Below are positions 25,554 through 34,113 of a DNA stretch of 64,000 bases, piece after piece (within the stretch, counting starts at the first letter, position 1; each line of letters begins with the position of its first letter). The DNA comes from Nocardioides baculatus (GTDB lineage: Bacteria > Actinomycetota > Actinomycetes > Propionibacteriales > Nocardioidaceae), in assembly GCF_016735675.1 (NCBI RefSeq), contig NZ_JAERSG010000001.1, positions 930,001 through 994,000 of the forward strand, read 5' to 3'. The notes beneath the pieces were generated by a model. It was given only the letters and a program-made list of their open reading frames with translations, did no database searches and was not told the DNA's origin. The position numbers and the translations under genes are program-made.

Positions 25554-26648
25554 TCAGGTGACCGGTGCCCACACGCTCTCGTCCCCCTGGTCGCCGTACG
25601 ACGACAGGGTGAGGACACCGCCGCCGCAGGCCGGCTCGCCGAGGAACGCGTCGCCGGTGGACCGGGACTCGTAGGCGACCTCGAGCGCGTGGTCCGGTGT
25701 CCAGCGCATCAGTCGGGCGGGCTCGTCGGGTCCTTGGGGGTCGCGGACGAAGAAGACCGAGTCGCCGCACGGGACGGCGCTGCCGGTCAGGCCCGGGCCG
25801 AGGTCGACGTAGGCGCCGTCGGCAGACGCACGGAAGGTCGCCTCCTCCTGGCGGCGCGGCTTGGGCACCTCCGACCAGAGGGCGCCGTCCGCCGTGGCGG
25901 CGACGTCCCACGCGAGGCAGTCCGTCGGACCCTCGAGCGGCTGCGGGACACCGGCCTCGAGCAGGTTGACGGTGCGGCAGGCCGGCCGGGCGTCGTCGAA
26001 GGTCATGATGCCGACCCCGTGCTCGCTCGCGGTGAGGCCGGAGAAGCCGGTCCTCCTGGGAGCGCACCAGCCGTCCTCGCCGTTGCTGTCCGCCAACGCG
26101 CTGGTGGCCAGGCAGTAGGCACCGCCGTCGCCGTAGGTCGGGTAGTAGAGGTCGCCGCCGGTCAGGGCCCACGAGCCGCCGCTCGCCGGCACGGGTCCGG
26201 CCAGCGCGGCCTGCTGCCCGGTCGCGAGGTCGACGACGTCGACCTCGCTGGGGTCGGTCTCGGCCGTGTCCTGGCGCACGACGACCGCCCAGTCCTCGCT
26301 CATCAGCAGCTCGGAGATGGTGCGGCCCGCGCCGGCGTCGATCCCGGTGCCGGCACCGTCGCTGGACAGCTCGACGGTCGAGCCGTCCTCGCTGCCGAGG
26401 GCCTCCCACTCCGGACCCTTGATGTAGCGGATGCCGGCCCGGACGCCGGTGTCCCGCCAGTCGAGCAGGTTCGTCGTCGCCTCGACGGCGGCGGGCGCAT
26501 CGATGGTCCCGCCGGTCGGCTCACTGCTCGTCGGAGTGCTCGGGCTGGCCGACGGCTCGTCGCCGCCGGGCACGGGGGTGTCGTCGTCGCTCCCGCAGCC
26601 GGACAGCGCGACGAGCAGCGCCAGCGCGATCGTCGTACGGCCCCTCAT
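25554..26648 (-). CDS. Lipoprotein with beta-propeller-like repeats
   Basis: 364 residues. Lipobox ALSGC with the lipidated Cys at position 18, then an acidic Pro-Ser-Thr linker. The remaining sequence has repeated short strands and six or more Cys (GAYCLATS, GWCAP, RPACRTV, TDCLAWD, VPCGDS, PACGGG) compatible with a disulfide-rich propeller. It starts 1 bp after the stop of the C39-like protease gene, so the two are co-transcribed. Function unknown; perhaps partner or sensor for that protease. Confidence 0.75.
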   Translation of the reverse strand: MRGRTTIALALLVALSGCGSDDDTPVPGGDEPSASPSTPTSSEPTGGTIDAPAAVEATTNLLDWRDTGVRAGIRYIKGPEWEALGSEDGSTVELSSDGAGTGIDAGAGRTISELLMSEDWAVVVRQDTAETDPSEVDVVDLATGQQAALAGPVPASGGSWALTGGDLYYPTYGDGGAYCLATSALADSNGEDGWCAPRRTGFSGLTASEHGVGIMTFDDARPACRTVNLLEAGVPQPLEGPTDCLAWDVAATADGALWSEVPKPRRQEEATFRASADGAYVDLGPGLTGSAVPCGDSVFFVRDPQGPDEPARLMRWTPDHALEVAYESRSTGDAFLGEPACGGGVLTLSSYGDQGDESVWAPVT

Positions 26649-26649
26649 G

Positions 26650-27930
26650 TCAGACGCCGAGGTTGTGCTGGAAGTGGTCGAGGTTGGCGCGGTAGGACTT
26701 GTACGCGTTGCGCCACTGCACGCGCTCGATCGCCGGCTCGCTGGGGTCGAACTTCGACTGGTCCCACGGCTCGAAGTAGCCGATCTTGCGGTTGCCGTCC
26801 GGGTCCTGGTCGAAGCCGCGGCCCACCTGGAAGTGCCCGCTCGCGTCGTCGTCGAGGTAGGGGTAGTACTGCTTGAGCAGCACCGGATGGAGGACGACGG
26901 GCGCCTCGTAGTCGGTGACGTGCCGCATGATCACGCGGTACCACTGCTTGAACGTGAAGTCGCTGATGTCGAGCACGACGTAGGGCCCGGCAGCCGTCGT
27001 GTCGTCGTAGTCGGTCTTGTTGTTGATCACCCGCACCATGTCGGTGATCGCGGTGCCGGCCGACGTCGTGCCGAGACGCAGGGCCCAGTAGCCCTGGGTC
27101 TTGCGCGTGCCCTGCGCGCTCCAGCCGATGGCCTGCAGCGTCGCGGGGCCGCACCACCAGGTCTGGTTCTGCGCCTTGGCGACCTTGCTGGTGAGGATCT
27201 TGTCCTTCGTCGGGTACGACTCGCCGAAGCCGCCGCGGGCGCGCGTCGACGTCCCGGCCGTCACCTCGGGGTGGTCCTCGGCGAAGTCGTCGGGCAGCGG
27301 GACGCCCTGGATCTCGTGGCGCAGCAGCCAGACCTTGCCGACGGACTGCGCGGCCATCGTCAGCTCCGCGCGCTCGGCCTCGGCGCGGGCAGCAGCGCTG
27401 CGGGCACTGGTGCGAGCGAGCACGCCGTCCGCGTCCAGGTCGCCGGTGCGCTCGGCCTTCCGGCGCAGGGCCGGCTGGGTGTCGAGCCGGGCGGCCAGGG
27501 TGTCGCGCGACTGGTGGGTCCAGCCGAACCCGAGGCAGTAGCGCTGGCCGTCGAAGGTCGCGCACCGGACCGCCGCCCGCGCTGCCGCCGTACGTCCGAG
27601 GACCCGCTCCGCGCCCTGGCCCGCGGCCACGACGCGCTCGATCTCGGCCCGCATCACGGCGGTGACCCGCCCGGCGCCGGCCGCGCCCACCCGGCGGGCC
27701 GACTCCGAGGTGGGGGCGATCGCGCCCTGCTCGGGCGCGTCGTCGTCGGGGAGCAGGGGGACGGCGCCGAGCGTCAGCGCCAGTGCGGCCGCGGCGATCG
27801 TGGCCGGGTGCCGCCAGAGCGGGCGGCTCGCGTCGTCCGAGGCGATGCGATGGGCGATGCGATGGGCGAGGAACCGGGGGAGGAAGCGCATGGGGAAGGC
27901 CTTCGATCCGAGAGAACGCGGACGCCTCAC
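26650..27930 (-). CDS. Membrane-anchored C39-like peptidase
   Basis: 426 residues if the GTG at 27930 is used, which has GAGGGG close upstream; the ATG at 27891 is an alternative. One hydrophobic segment (about residues 42-62) anchors or exports it. The C-terminal part has the C39-like pattern: catalytic Cys in WWCGPATLQAIGW (about 260), His in SGHFQVGRGFD (about 365) and an acidic residue in FEPWDQS. Members cut peptides, often at Gly-Gly. It has no transporter domain, so it is not a bacteriocin exporter. The lipoprotein gene follows after 1 bp. Confidence 0.8.
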   Translation of the reverse strand: MRRPRSLGSKAFPMRFLPRFLAHRIAHRIASDDASRPLWRHPATIAAAALALTLGAVPLLPDDDAPEQGAIAPTSESARRVGAAGAGRVTAVMRAEIERVVAAGQGAERVLGRTAAARAAVRCATFDGQRYCLGFGWTHQSRDTLAARLDTQPALRRKAERTGDLDADGVLARTSARSAAARAEAERAELTMAAQSVGKVWLLRHEIQGVPLPDDFAEDHPEVTAGTSTRARGGFGESYPTKDKILTSKVAKAQNQTWWCGPATLQAIGWSAQGTRKTQGYWALRLGTTSAGTAITDMVRVINNKTDYDDTTAAGPYVVLDISDFTFKQWYRVIMRHVTDYEAPVVLHPVLLKQYYPYLDDDASGHFQVGRGFDQDPDGNRKIGYFEPWDQSKFDPSEPAIERVQWRNAYKSYRANLDHFQHNLGV

Positions 27931-27990
27931 TGTCCCCTCTGGTCACATCGGGCGCAAGTTCCCCACGCGCCTCCGGGTGGACCGTTGTCG

Positions 27991-28073
27991 GTTTCCCCGG
28001 CTACCCGGGGAAACTGGAGGTTCCAGTGCGAAGTTTCGGGGGTGAGGCTCGAGTTTCCCCGGGTAACCGGGGA
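27991..28073. repeat. Two related hairpins, CCCCGG-N4-CCGGGG
   Basis: GTTTCCCCGG (27991-28000) and CCGGGGAAAC (28005-28014) pair perfectly with a four-base loop; TCCCCGG (28056-28062) and CCGGGGA (28067-28073) form a second. A third relative is at 36822-36843. They lie upstream of the protease gene and downstream of the tRNA-fragment array. No gene is visible between 27931 and 28093. Confidence 0.7.
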
Positions 28074-28093
28074 TCGCGACGCCCCGGCAGATC

Positions 28094-28397
28094 TGGAGCG
28101 GATGACGAGATTCGAGCTCGCGACATCGACGGTGGGCGGAGCGTCGCGCTCTGCGCGTTCACCCGGAGGAGTTGGAGCGGATGACGAGATTGGAACTCGC
28201 GACATCGACGGTGGGCAGAGCGTCGCGCTCTGCGCCTCTGGGAGATCTGGAGCGGATGACGAGATTGGAACTCGCGACATCGACGGTGGGCAGAGCGTCG
28301 CGCTCTGCGCCTCTGGGAGATCTGGAGCGGATGACGAGATTCGAGCTCGCGACATCGACGGTGGGCGGAGCGTCGCGCTCTGCGCCTCTGGGAGATC
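28094..28397 (-). repeat. Four tandem copies of a 75-bp unit containing the 3' half of the neighbouring tRNA-Gly
   Basis: Units start at 28094 (79 bp), 28173, 28248 and 28323 (75 bp each), then the intact tRNA follows at 28398. On the minus strand each unit ends with the tRNA's T-arm and 3' acceptor strand plus TCCA, almost identical to the tRNA. The 5' half (acceptor 5' strand and D-arm) is replaced by unrelated sequence; where the anticodon arm would be there is a CGACG...CGTCG stem with a ten-base loop. They cannot fold as full tRNAs. Units two and three are nearly identical, so the array is recent or kept uniform. Confidence 0.85.
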
Positions 28398-28473
28398 TGG
28401 AGCGGATGACGAGATTCGAACTCGCGACATCGACCTTGGGAAGGTCGCGCTCTACCAGCTGAGCTACATCCGC
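28398..28473 (-). tRNA. tRNA-Gly (anticodon CCC)
   Basis: The minus strand gives a full cloverleaf: acceptor GCGGATG pairing with CATCCGC, D-arm GCTCAGCTGGTAGAGC, anticodon stem CGACC/GGTCG around TTCCCAA, and T-arm CTCGC... wait-free reading GCGAG/CTCGT region with GTTCGAAT loop. The CCA end is encoded (TCCA). Loop position 34-36 reads CCC, so it decodes GGG glycine codons, frequent in such a genome. Confidence 0.92.
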
Positions 28474-28513
28474 ATGCCGTACGACGACGGCGGGCCGAAC
28501 GATACCGGACCGC

Positions 28514-29275
28514 TCAGCGCACCTCGGACAGACCGGGGCGCTTGGCCGACACGGTGTCGCCCGAGGAGCGGCCGGTGATCCGGCGGTGCACCCACGGGAC
28601 GAGGAACTCACGGGTCCACTGGGCGTTGGCTGCCCAGGTCTCGCGGCGGCCGAGGAGGGGCGGCGGGTCGAGCTCGACGGGAGGGATCGTGTGCGTGACG
28701 CCGATCGCGTCGAGCACGGCCCGGGCGATGTAGGTGTGCCCGAACGAGTTGAGGTGCATCCGGTCGGAGTCCATCGCCGCGGAGATCTCGACCTCGCGCA
28801 TCCGCCACATGTCGACGAGGGTCACGTCGTGGCGGTCGGCGATCTCGCGCACCCACTCGTTGAAGATCGCCATCCGGCCGCGCACGGGCCCGTAGATCCC
28901 GCCGGAGCCCGGGTCGTAGACGGTGAACATCACCACGCGGGCGCCCGTCGCGACGAGGCGCGCGACCGCGGCGTCGTACGTCGTGGCGACGGCGTCGATG
29001 TCGACCCGCGGCCGGAGCACGTCGTTGCCGCCGCCGTGGATGGTGATCAGGTCGGGTTCCAGCGCGATCGCGGCGTCGACCTGCTCGGCGACGATCGGGC
29101 CGAGCTTGCGGCCGCGGATGGCGAGGTTGGCGTAGCCGAAGTCGTCGGTCTGCGTCGCGAGGACCTCGGCGACACGGTCGGCCCAGCCGCGCAGACCGTT
29201 GGGGTGCGACGGGTCGGGATCGCCGACCCCCTCGGTGAAGGAGTCGCCGAGGGCGACGTAGCGGTGGAAGGTCAC
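28514..29275 (-). CDS. SGNH/GDSL-family hydrolase
   Basis: 253 residues. The four family blocks are visible: GDSFTEG (nucleophile Ser), a Gly in block II, GGND (Asn) in block III and [10 protein letters not shown] with the Asp-x-x-His of block V. No signal peptide, so it probably works in the cytoplasm as an esterase or lipase on small esters. CACAAT lies six bases upstream of the GTG, suggesting a leaderless message. Divergent from the dCTP deaminase gene. Confidence 0.92.
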   Translation of the reverse strand: MTFHRYVALGDSFTEGVGDPDPSHPNGLRGWADRVAEVLATQTDDFGYANLAIRGRKLGPIVAEQVDAAIALEPDLITIHGGGNDVLRPRVDIDAVATTYDAAVARLVATGARVVMFTVYDPGSGGIYGPVRGRMAIFNEWVREIADRHDVTLVDMWRMREVEISAAMDSDRMHLNSFGHTYIARAVLDAIGVTHTIPPVELDPPPLLGRRETWAANAQWTREFLVPWVHRRITGRSSGDTVSAKRPGLSEVR

Positions 29276-29361
29276 CGGAACATTGTGCAGGTGGTGATTT
29301 CAAGGCTCGCTGGCGCTCGCACCTCGACCGCCGAGGCGGGTCTGCGGCTAGGTTTGCTGCC

Positions 29362-29937
29362 GTGCTGCTCTCTGATCGCGACATCACCGCTGAGATCGAC
29401 GCCGGCCGGATCGCGCTGGAGCCGTGGGACCCGCAGATGCTGCAGCCGTCCAGCATCGACGTCCGCCTCGACCGGTTCTTCCGGGTCTTCGAGAACCACC
29501 GCTACCCCCACATCGACCCGGCGGCCGACCAGTCGGAGCTGACCCGCGAGGTCGAGCCGGAGGGCGACGAGCCGTTCATCCTGCACCCGGGCGAGTTCGT
29601 CCTGGGGTCGACCTACGAGGTCGTGTCGCTGCCCGACGACGTCGCCGCGCGCGTCGAGGGCAAGTCGTCGCTGGGCCGCCTCGGCCTGCTGACGCACGCG
29701 ACCGCCGGCTTCGTCGACCCGGGCTTCTCCGGCCACGTGACCCTCGAGCTCGCCAACGTCGCGACGCTGCCGATCAAGCTCTACCCGGGCATGAAGATCG
29801 GCCAGTTCTGCTTCTTCCGGCTCTCGTCGCCGAGCGAGCACCCGTACGGCTCCGAGAAGTACGGCTCGCGCTACCAGGGCCAGCGCGGCCCGACGCCCAG
29901 CCGGTCGTTCCAGTCCTTCCACCGCACACAGATCTAG
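29362..29937 (+). CDS. dcd: dCTP deaminase (probably bifunctional dCTP deaminase/dUTPase)
   Basis: 191 residues with the trimeric dUTPase-like fold: [32 protein letters not shown] and the active-site strand [17 protein letters not shown], where the final Glu is the catalytic base. It converts dCTP to dUTP, and in Actinobacteria usually on to dUMP, feeding thymidylate synthesis. The GTG has TAGGTT seven bases upstream and no Shine-Dalgarno, hence probably leaderless. Confidence 0.95.
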   Translation: MLLSDRDITAEIDAGRIALEPWDPQMLQPSSIDVRLDRFFRVFENHRYPHIDPAADQSELTREVEPEGDEPFILHPGEFVLGSTYEVVSLPDDVAARVEGKSSLGRLGLLTHATAGFVDPGFSGHVTLELANVATLPIKLYPGMKIGQFCFFRLSSPSEHPYGSEKYGSRYQGQRGPTPSRSFQSFHRTQI

Positions 29938-30002
29938 CGCCGCGCTCGGTCCGCATCGTGGATTAGGTCATACCCACGTTGCGTTAATCGCTCCGGACAT
30001 GG

Positions 30003-30021
30003 TTAGGCTGGCCTTACTTAG
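30003..30021 (+). promoter_or_regulatory. Iron box (IdeR/DtxR-type operator) of the siderophore uptake operon
   Basis: TTAGGCTGGCCTTACTTAG resembles the DtxR/IdeR consensus TTAGGTTAGGCTAACCTAA at most positions and lies 30 bp upstream of the lipoprotein start, overlapping a TAGGCT -10-like box. It would silence the operon when iron is plentiful. No IdeR gene is in the window. Confidence 0.65.
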
Positions 30022-30050
30022 GTCACCCTCACCACCTTCACGGAGCATTG

Positions 30051-31103
30051 ATGAAGCGCACGCTTGCCAGCCCTCTGGTCCTGGCCACCCTGCTGGTCGC
30101 CGCCCTCACCGGCTGCAGCACCGGATCGACCAGCGCCGACACGGCCGCCGAGCCGAAGGCCACCACCGAGGTGGAGTCCGACGCCTTCCCGGTCACGATC
30201 GAGCACGCGCTGGGCACGACCACGATCGAGGAGGAGCCGACCCGCGTCGTCGCGGTCGGCTACGCCGAGGCCGACTACCCCCTCTCGTTGGGCGTCGTGC
30301 CGGTCGGTGCGGACAAGATCGAGTACGCCGGCAACGAGAACGACTCGTCCGACTGGTTCGACGATGCGCTCGCCGAGATCGACGGCGCCGAGCAGCCGAC
30401 CCGCTTCAGCACCACCGACGGCGTACCGGTCGACGAGATCGTCAAGCTCCAGCCCGACCTGGTGACGGCCACGCAGTCGGGGATGACGCAGGAGGAGTAC
30501 GACAAGCTCACCGAGGCGGGCATCCCCGTCGTCGCCTACCCCAACGCTCCCTACAACACGACGTGGCAGGAGTCGCTGGAGATGGTCGGCGAGGCGCTGG
30601 GACGCAGTGACGTCGCGGACGAGCTGAAGGCCGAGACCGAGCAGGTCATCGCCGACACCGCCGCCGAGTTCCCGCAGCTCGAGGGGAAGACGTTCACCTT
30701 CGCCGGGCCCAACGCCGACCCGTCGTCGTTCTACGTCTACACCGCGATGGACAACCGGCCCCGCCTGCTCGTCGAGCTCGGGATGGTGAACTCCCCGATC
30801 GTCGAGGAGCGCAGCGAGCCGGGCCAGTTCCTCTTCAACGTCTCCGCCGAGCGCACCGAGCAGCTCGACGCCGACGTGTTCCTCACCTACGCGACCTCCG
30901 AGGCCAACGTGCAGGAGCTCGCCGACGACCCGCTCTTCCAGCAGATCCCGGCCGTTGCCGACAACCGCTGGTACGCCACCGTCGAGCTCACCGAGGCCAT
31001 CGGCCTGTCCGCGCCGTCCCCGCTCTCGATCCCGGTCGGCATGGAGCGCTACATCCCGAAGGTCGCCGCGGCGGTCGACGGCGACGGCTCGACGCCCTCC
31101 TGA
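30051..31103 (+). CDS. Iron-siderophore ABC transporter, substrate-binding lipoprotein
   Basis: 350 residues from the ATG at 30051 (GGAG at 30042-30045). Lipobox ALTGC with Cys at about 18, then a two-lobed FecB/FhuD-like binding protein: RVVAVGYAEADYPLSLGVVPVG near the start and FLTYATSEANVQELADDP near the end. It captures ferric siderophore at the cell surface and passes it to the permeases encoded next. First gene of the operon, behind an iron box. Confidence 0.93.
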   Translation: MKRTLASPLVLATLLVAALTGCSTGSTSADTAAEPKATTEVESDAFPVTIEHALGTTTIEEEPTRVVAVGYAEADYPLSLGVVPVGADKIEYAGNENDSSDWFDDALAEIDGAEQPTRFSTTDGVPVDEIVKLQPDLVTATQSGMTQEEYDKLTEAGIPVVAYPNAPYNTTWQESLEMVGEALGRSDVADELKAETEQVIADTAAEFPQLEGKTFTFAGPNADPSSFYVYTAMDNRPRLLVELGMVNSPIVEERSEPGQFLFNVSAERTEQLDADVFLTYATSEANVQELADDPLFQQIPAVADNRWYATVELTEAIGLSAPSPLSIPVGMERYIPKVAAAVDGDGSTPS

Positions 31104-31127
31104 CCGGCGCGCACCGACATCCCTGAC

Positions 31128-32144
31128 ATGGCGATCACCACCACCGGGCTCCTGGACCGGCCGCGGAGCACCTCCGCGGCCGGTCCGGGGACGGCGTACG
31201 CCGTCGCGCTCGGGCTGCTGGCGATCGCCGCCGTCGCGTCGGTGCTCATCGGTTCGCGGACCATCTCGCCGCTCGCGCTGCTCGAGGCCGGCCCGGACCG
31301 CACCGTGCTGGAGGTCCGCGCCGTCCGCACCGCCCTGGGAATCCTCGTCGGCGTCGCCCTGGGCCTGGCCGGCGCGTGCATGCAGGGCCTGACCCGCAAC
31401 CCGCTCGCCGACCCCGGCATCCTCGGCGTCAACGCCGGTGCGGCGCTCGCGATCGTGCTCGGCATCGCCTACCTCGGCGCGGGCGGGATGACGGCCTACG
31501 TCGTCCTCGCGCTCATCGGCGCGGGGCTCGCCTCGCTCGCGGTGCACGCCATCGCCGGGATCGGCCGCGACGGCGCGACGCCCGCCAAGCTCACCGTGGC
31601 CGGCGCCGCGTTCGCCGCGGCGGCGAGCAGCTGGACCGTCGCCGTCCAGCTCGTCGACCAGACCACGCTCGACGTGATGCGCCGCTGGCAAGTGGGCTCG
31701 ATCGGCGGTCGGTCGTGGGACCTCGTGGTCTCGCTCGCGCCCGTCTTCGCCGTCGGTGTCGTCCTCGCGCTCACCCTCAGTCGCACCCTCAACGCCCTCG
31801 CGCTCGGCGAGGAGATGGCCGCCGGGCTCGGCCGGCACACCACACGCGACCGAGTCCTCGTCGGCCTGGCCATCGTCCTGCTCGCCGGCACCGCGACCGC
31901 CGCCGCCGGGCCGATCGCCTTCGTCGGCCTCATCGTCCCCCACCTGGTCCGCACCCGCACGGGGTCCGACCACCGCCACCTGCTCCCGCTGAGCGCGGCG
32001 TACGGCGCGGTGCTGGTGCTGCTCGCCGACACCGTCGGCCGGGTCGTGCTGCCACCCTCGGAGGTGCAGGTCGGGATCATGACCGCCGTCGTGGGGGTGC
32101 CGTTCTTCCTCCTGCTGGTCCGCCGTGGACGGATGGGATTATGA
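31128..32144 (+). CDS. FecCD-family iron-siderophore permease (first subunit)
   Basis: 338 residues with about ten helices; carries the family signatures GACMQGLTRNPLADPGILGVN and ALGEEMAAGLGRH (ATPase contact loop) and GPIAFVGLIVPHLVR. Works as a heterodimer with the next gene's product, whose ATG overlaps this stop (ATGA). Confidence 0.94.
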   Translation: MAITTTGLLDRPRSTSAAGPGTAYAVALGLLAIAAVASVLIGSRTISPLALLEAGPDRTVLEVRAVRTALGILVGVALGLAGACMQGLTRNPLADPGILGVNAGAALAIVLGIAYLGAGGMTAYVVLALIGAGLASLAVHAIAGIGRDGATPAKLTVAGAAFAAAASSWTVAVQLVDQTTLDVMRRWQVGSIGGRSWDLVVSLAPVFAVGVVLALTLSRTLNALALGEEMAAGLGRHTTRDRVLVGLAIVLLAGTATAAAGPIAFVGLIVPHLVRTRTGSDHRHLLPLSAAYGAVLVLLADTVGRVVLPPSEVQVGIMTAVVGVPFFLLLVRRGRMGL

Positions 32145-33280
32145 GCACCCCACGACGTTCTTCTCCTCCGCTGCGCTCCCCCGAACAACGCCGCGGGGAC
32201 CCCGCTGCTCTGACCATCGCCCCATTGGCGCTGGTGACGACCACCGCGCTGCCCGACCGGCCCGCGGTCCGGCGCGACCTCCGGGCGGCGACGCGGCGTC
32301 CGCGCCGGCGTCGCCGGCTGGTGGTCGGCGGGCTCGTGCTCGCCCTGGTGGCCGCCTTCGCGATCCGCGTGCTGCTCGGTGACTACACCTTCACCGTCCC
32401 GGACTTCTTCCGGATCCTCTTCGGTGAGCAGTTGCCGGTCTCGACCTTCATCCTGATGGAGAGCAAGCTGCCGCGCGCCGTGCTGGCGGTGCTCGTCGGG
32501 CTCGCGCTCGGGTCGGCGGGGTCGCTGTTCCAGATGCTGCTGCGCAACCCGCTCGCCAGCCCCGACATCGTGGGCGTCAGCCTCGGCGCCAGCGCCGCCG
32601 GGATCTTCGCGCTGCTGACCCTCGGCCTGCGCGACGGCGCTGTGTCGGCGTTCGCCGTGGTCGGTGCCGTCGTGGTCTCCGCGGTGGTCCGGTGGGTCGC
32701 CGGCACCACCGGTGGCTACCGCCTCGTGCTGACCGGTGTCGGCGTGGCGGCCGCGATGGTCTCGGTGGTGCAGTACCTCCTCGCGCGCTCCAACACCTGG
32801 GACGTCCAGCTCGCCCTGCGGTGGCTCGTGGGCAGCCTCAACAACGTCCCGTGGTCGACGATCGGGCTGCTCGCCGTGAGCCTCGCCGTGCTGCTGCCGA
32901 CCCTCGCGGTGATGTCGCGCTCGCTCGAGGTGCTCGAGCTCGGCGACGAGGCGGCCGCCGGGCTGGGGGTCGGTCGGCACCGCACCGACGCGCTGTTGCT
33001 CGTGGGCGTGCTGCTCACCGCCGTCGCGGTCGCAGCGGCCGGACCGGTGGCCTTCGTCGCCTTCATGTCCGGCCCGATCGCGCGTGCCCTGATGGGCGGG
33101 CGGCACAGCCTGCTCGCCGGCGCCCTCGTCGGCGCGGTCCTCGTGCTGCTCGCGGACTACGCCGCGGCGTACCTGGTCCCCGGCGTGGTGCTGCCCGTCG
33201 GCATCGTCACCGGAGCGGTCGGCGGACCGTTCCTGCTCTGGCTACTGGCGCGTGGCGCCGCGACCGGGAGGACCGGATGA
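32141..33280 (+). CDS. FecCD-family iron-siderophore permease (second subunit)
   Basis: 379 residues from an ATG overlapping the previous stop. An unusually long, Arg- and Pro-rich N-terminus of about 60 residues precedes the first helix; a downstream GTG near 32234 is an alternative start. Family motifs: SLFQMLLRNPLASPDIVGVS, ELGDEAAAGLGVGRHR and GPVAFVAFMSGPIAR. Forms the channel with the preceding subunit. Confidence 0.93.
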   Translation: MSTPRRSSPPLRSPEQRRGDPAALTIAPLALVTTTALPDRPAVRRDLRAATRRPRRRRRLVVGGLVLALVAAFAIRVLLGDYTFTVPDFFRILFGEQLPVSTFILMESKLPRAVLAVLVGLALGSAGSLFQMLLRNPLASPDIVGVSLGASAAGIFALLTLGLRDGAVSAFAVVGAVVVSAVVRWVAGTTGGYRLVLTGVGVAAAMVSVVQYLLARSNTWDVQLALRWLVGSLNNVPWSTIGLLAVSLAVLLPTLAVMSRSLEVLELGDEAAAGLGVGRHRTDALLLVGVLLTAVAVAAAGPVAFVAFMSGPIARALMGGRHSLLAGALVGAVLVLLADYAAAYLVPGVVLPVGIVTGAVGGPFLLWLLARGAATGRTG

Positions 33281-34113
33281 ATCACCCCGACATCGAACCC
33301 AGCCACAGGCTGCTCGCCCAGGACCTGACCCTCGGCTACGGCGAGCGCCGGGTCGTCCACGAGGTCAGCGTGGCGATCCCCGACGGCAAGGTCACCGTGG
33401 TGGTCGGGCCCAACGCGTGCGGCAAGTCCACGCTGCTCAAGGGCCTGGCCCGGCTCGTACGACCCCAGGGCGGCGTGGTGCTGCTCGACGGCGAGGCGAT
33501 CCACCGCCGGCCGACCAAGGAGGTGGCCAAGGTCCTCGGCCTCCTCCCGCAGAACCCCATCGCGCCGGAGGGTGTCGTCGTCGCCGACCTCGTTGGCCGC
33601 GGTCGGCACCCGCACCAGGGCGTCTTCACGCGGTGGACCGCCGAGGACCGGGCGGCCGTCGAGGAGGCGATGGTCCTCACCGACACCTTCGAGCTCGCCG
33701 ACCGGGCGGTCGACGAGCTGTCGGGCGGGCAGCGTCAGCGCGTGTGGATCGCGATGGCGCTCGCGCAGGGCACCGACCTGCTGCTGCTCGACGAGCCGAC
33801 GACCTACCTCGACGTCGCGCACCAGGTCGAGATGCTCGACCTGCTGGTCGAGCTCAACGCCCGCCGCGGCACCACGATCGTGATGGTGCTGCACGACCTG
33901 AACCTCTCGGCCCGCTACGCCGACCACCTCGTCGCCCTCCACGACGGCCGGGTCGTCGCCGAGGGCACGCCGGTCGAGGTCGTCACCGAGGACGTCGTCC
34001 GCACCGTCTTCGGCCTCGACAACCGGGTCATCGAGGACCCGGTCTCGCACACCCCGCTCGTGCTGCCCGTCGGCCGCCACGTCCCGCACGCCCACCTCCA
34101 GGAGAACCGATGA
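33277..34113 (+). CDS. Iron-siderophore ABC transporter ATP-binding protein (FepC/FecE-like)
   Basis: 278 residues; ATG overlaps the previous stop. Walker A GPNACGKST, signature LSGGQRQR, Walker B LLLLDEPTTYLD and the switch His in LHDLN are all intact. Powers import by the two FecCD permeases. Confidence 0.95.
   Translation: MNHPDIEPSHRLLAQDLTLGYGERRVVHEVSVAIPDGKVTVVVGPNACGKSTLLKGLARLVRPQGGVVLLDGEAIHRRPTKEVAKVLGLLPQNPIAPEGVVVADLVGRGRHPHQGVFTRWTAEDRAAVEEAMVLTDTFELADRAVDELSGGQRQRVWIAMALAQGTDLLLLDEPTTYLDVAHQVEMLDLLVELNARRGTTIVMVLHDLNLSARYADHLVALHDGRVVAEGTPVEVVTEDVVRTVFGLDNRVIEDPVSHTPLVLPVGRHVPHAHLQENR

Noticed and set aside
26650..27930. Bacteriocin-processing ABC transporter
   Set aside because: The C39-like domain is present, but there is no ATPase domain, only one membrane segment, and no double-glycine leader peptide gene nearby.
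28094..28397. CRISPR array
   Set aside because: The 75-bp units are contiguous with no variable spacers, and they match the neighbouring tRNA; no cas genes are present.
28172..28462. Repetitive ORFs encoding ERMTRFELATSTVG-like peptides on both strands
   Set aside because: They are translations across the tRNA-Gly gene and its fragment array. Peptides of this kind are a known artefact of reading tRNA antisense; no ribosome-binding site.
28094..28473. Prophage or integrative element boundary at the tRNA
   Set aside because: Partial tRNA copies could be attachment sites, but no integrase, excisionase or foreign-looking genes lie next to them in the window.
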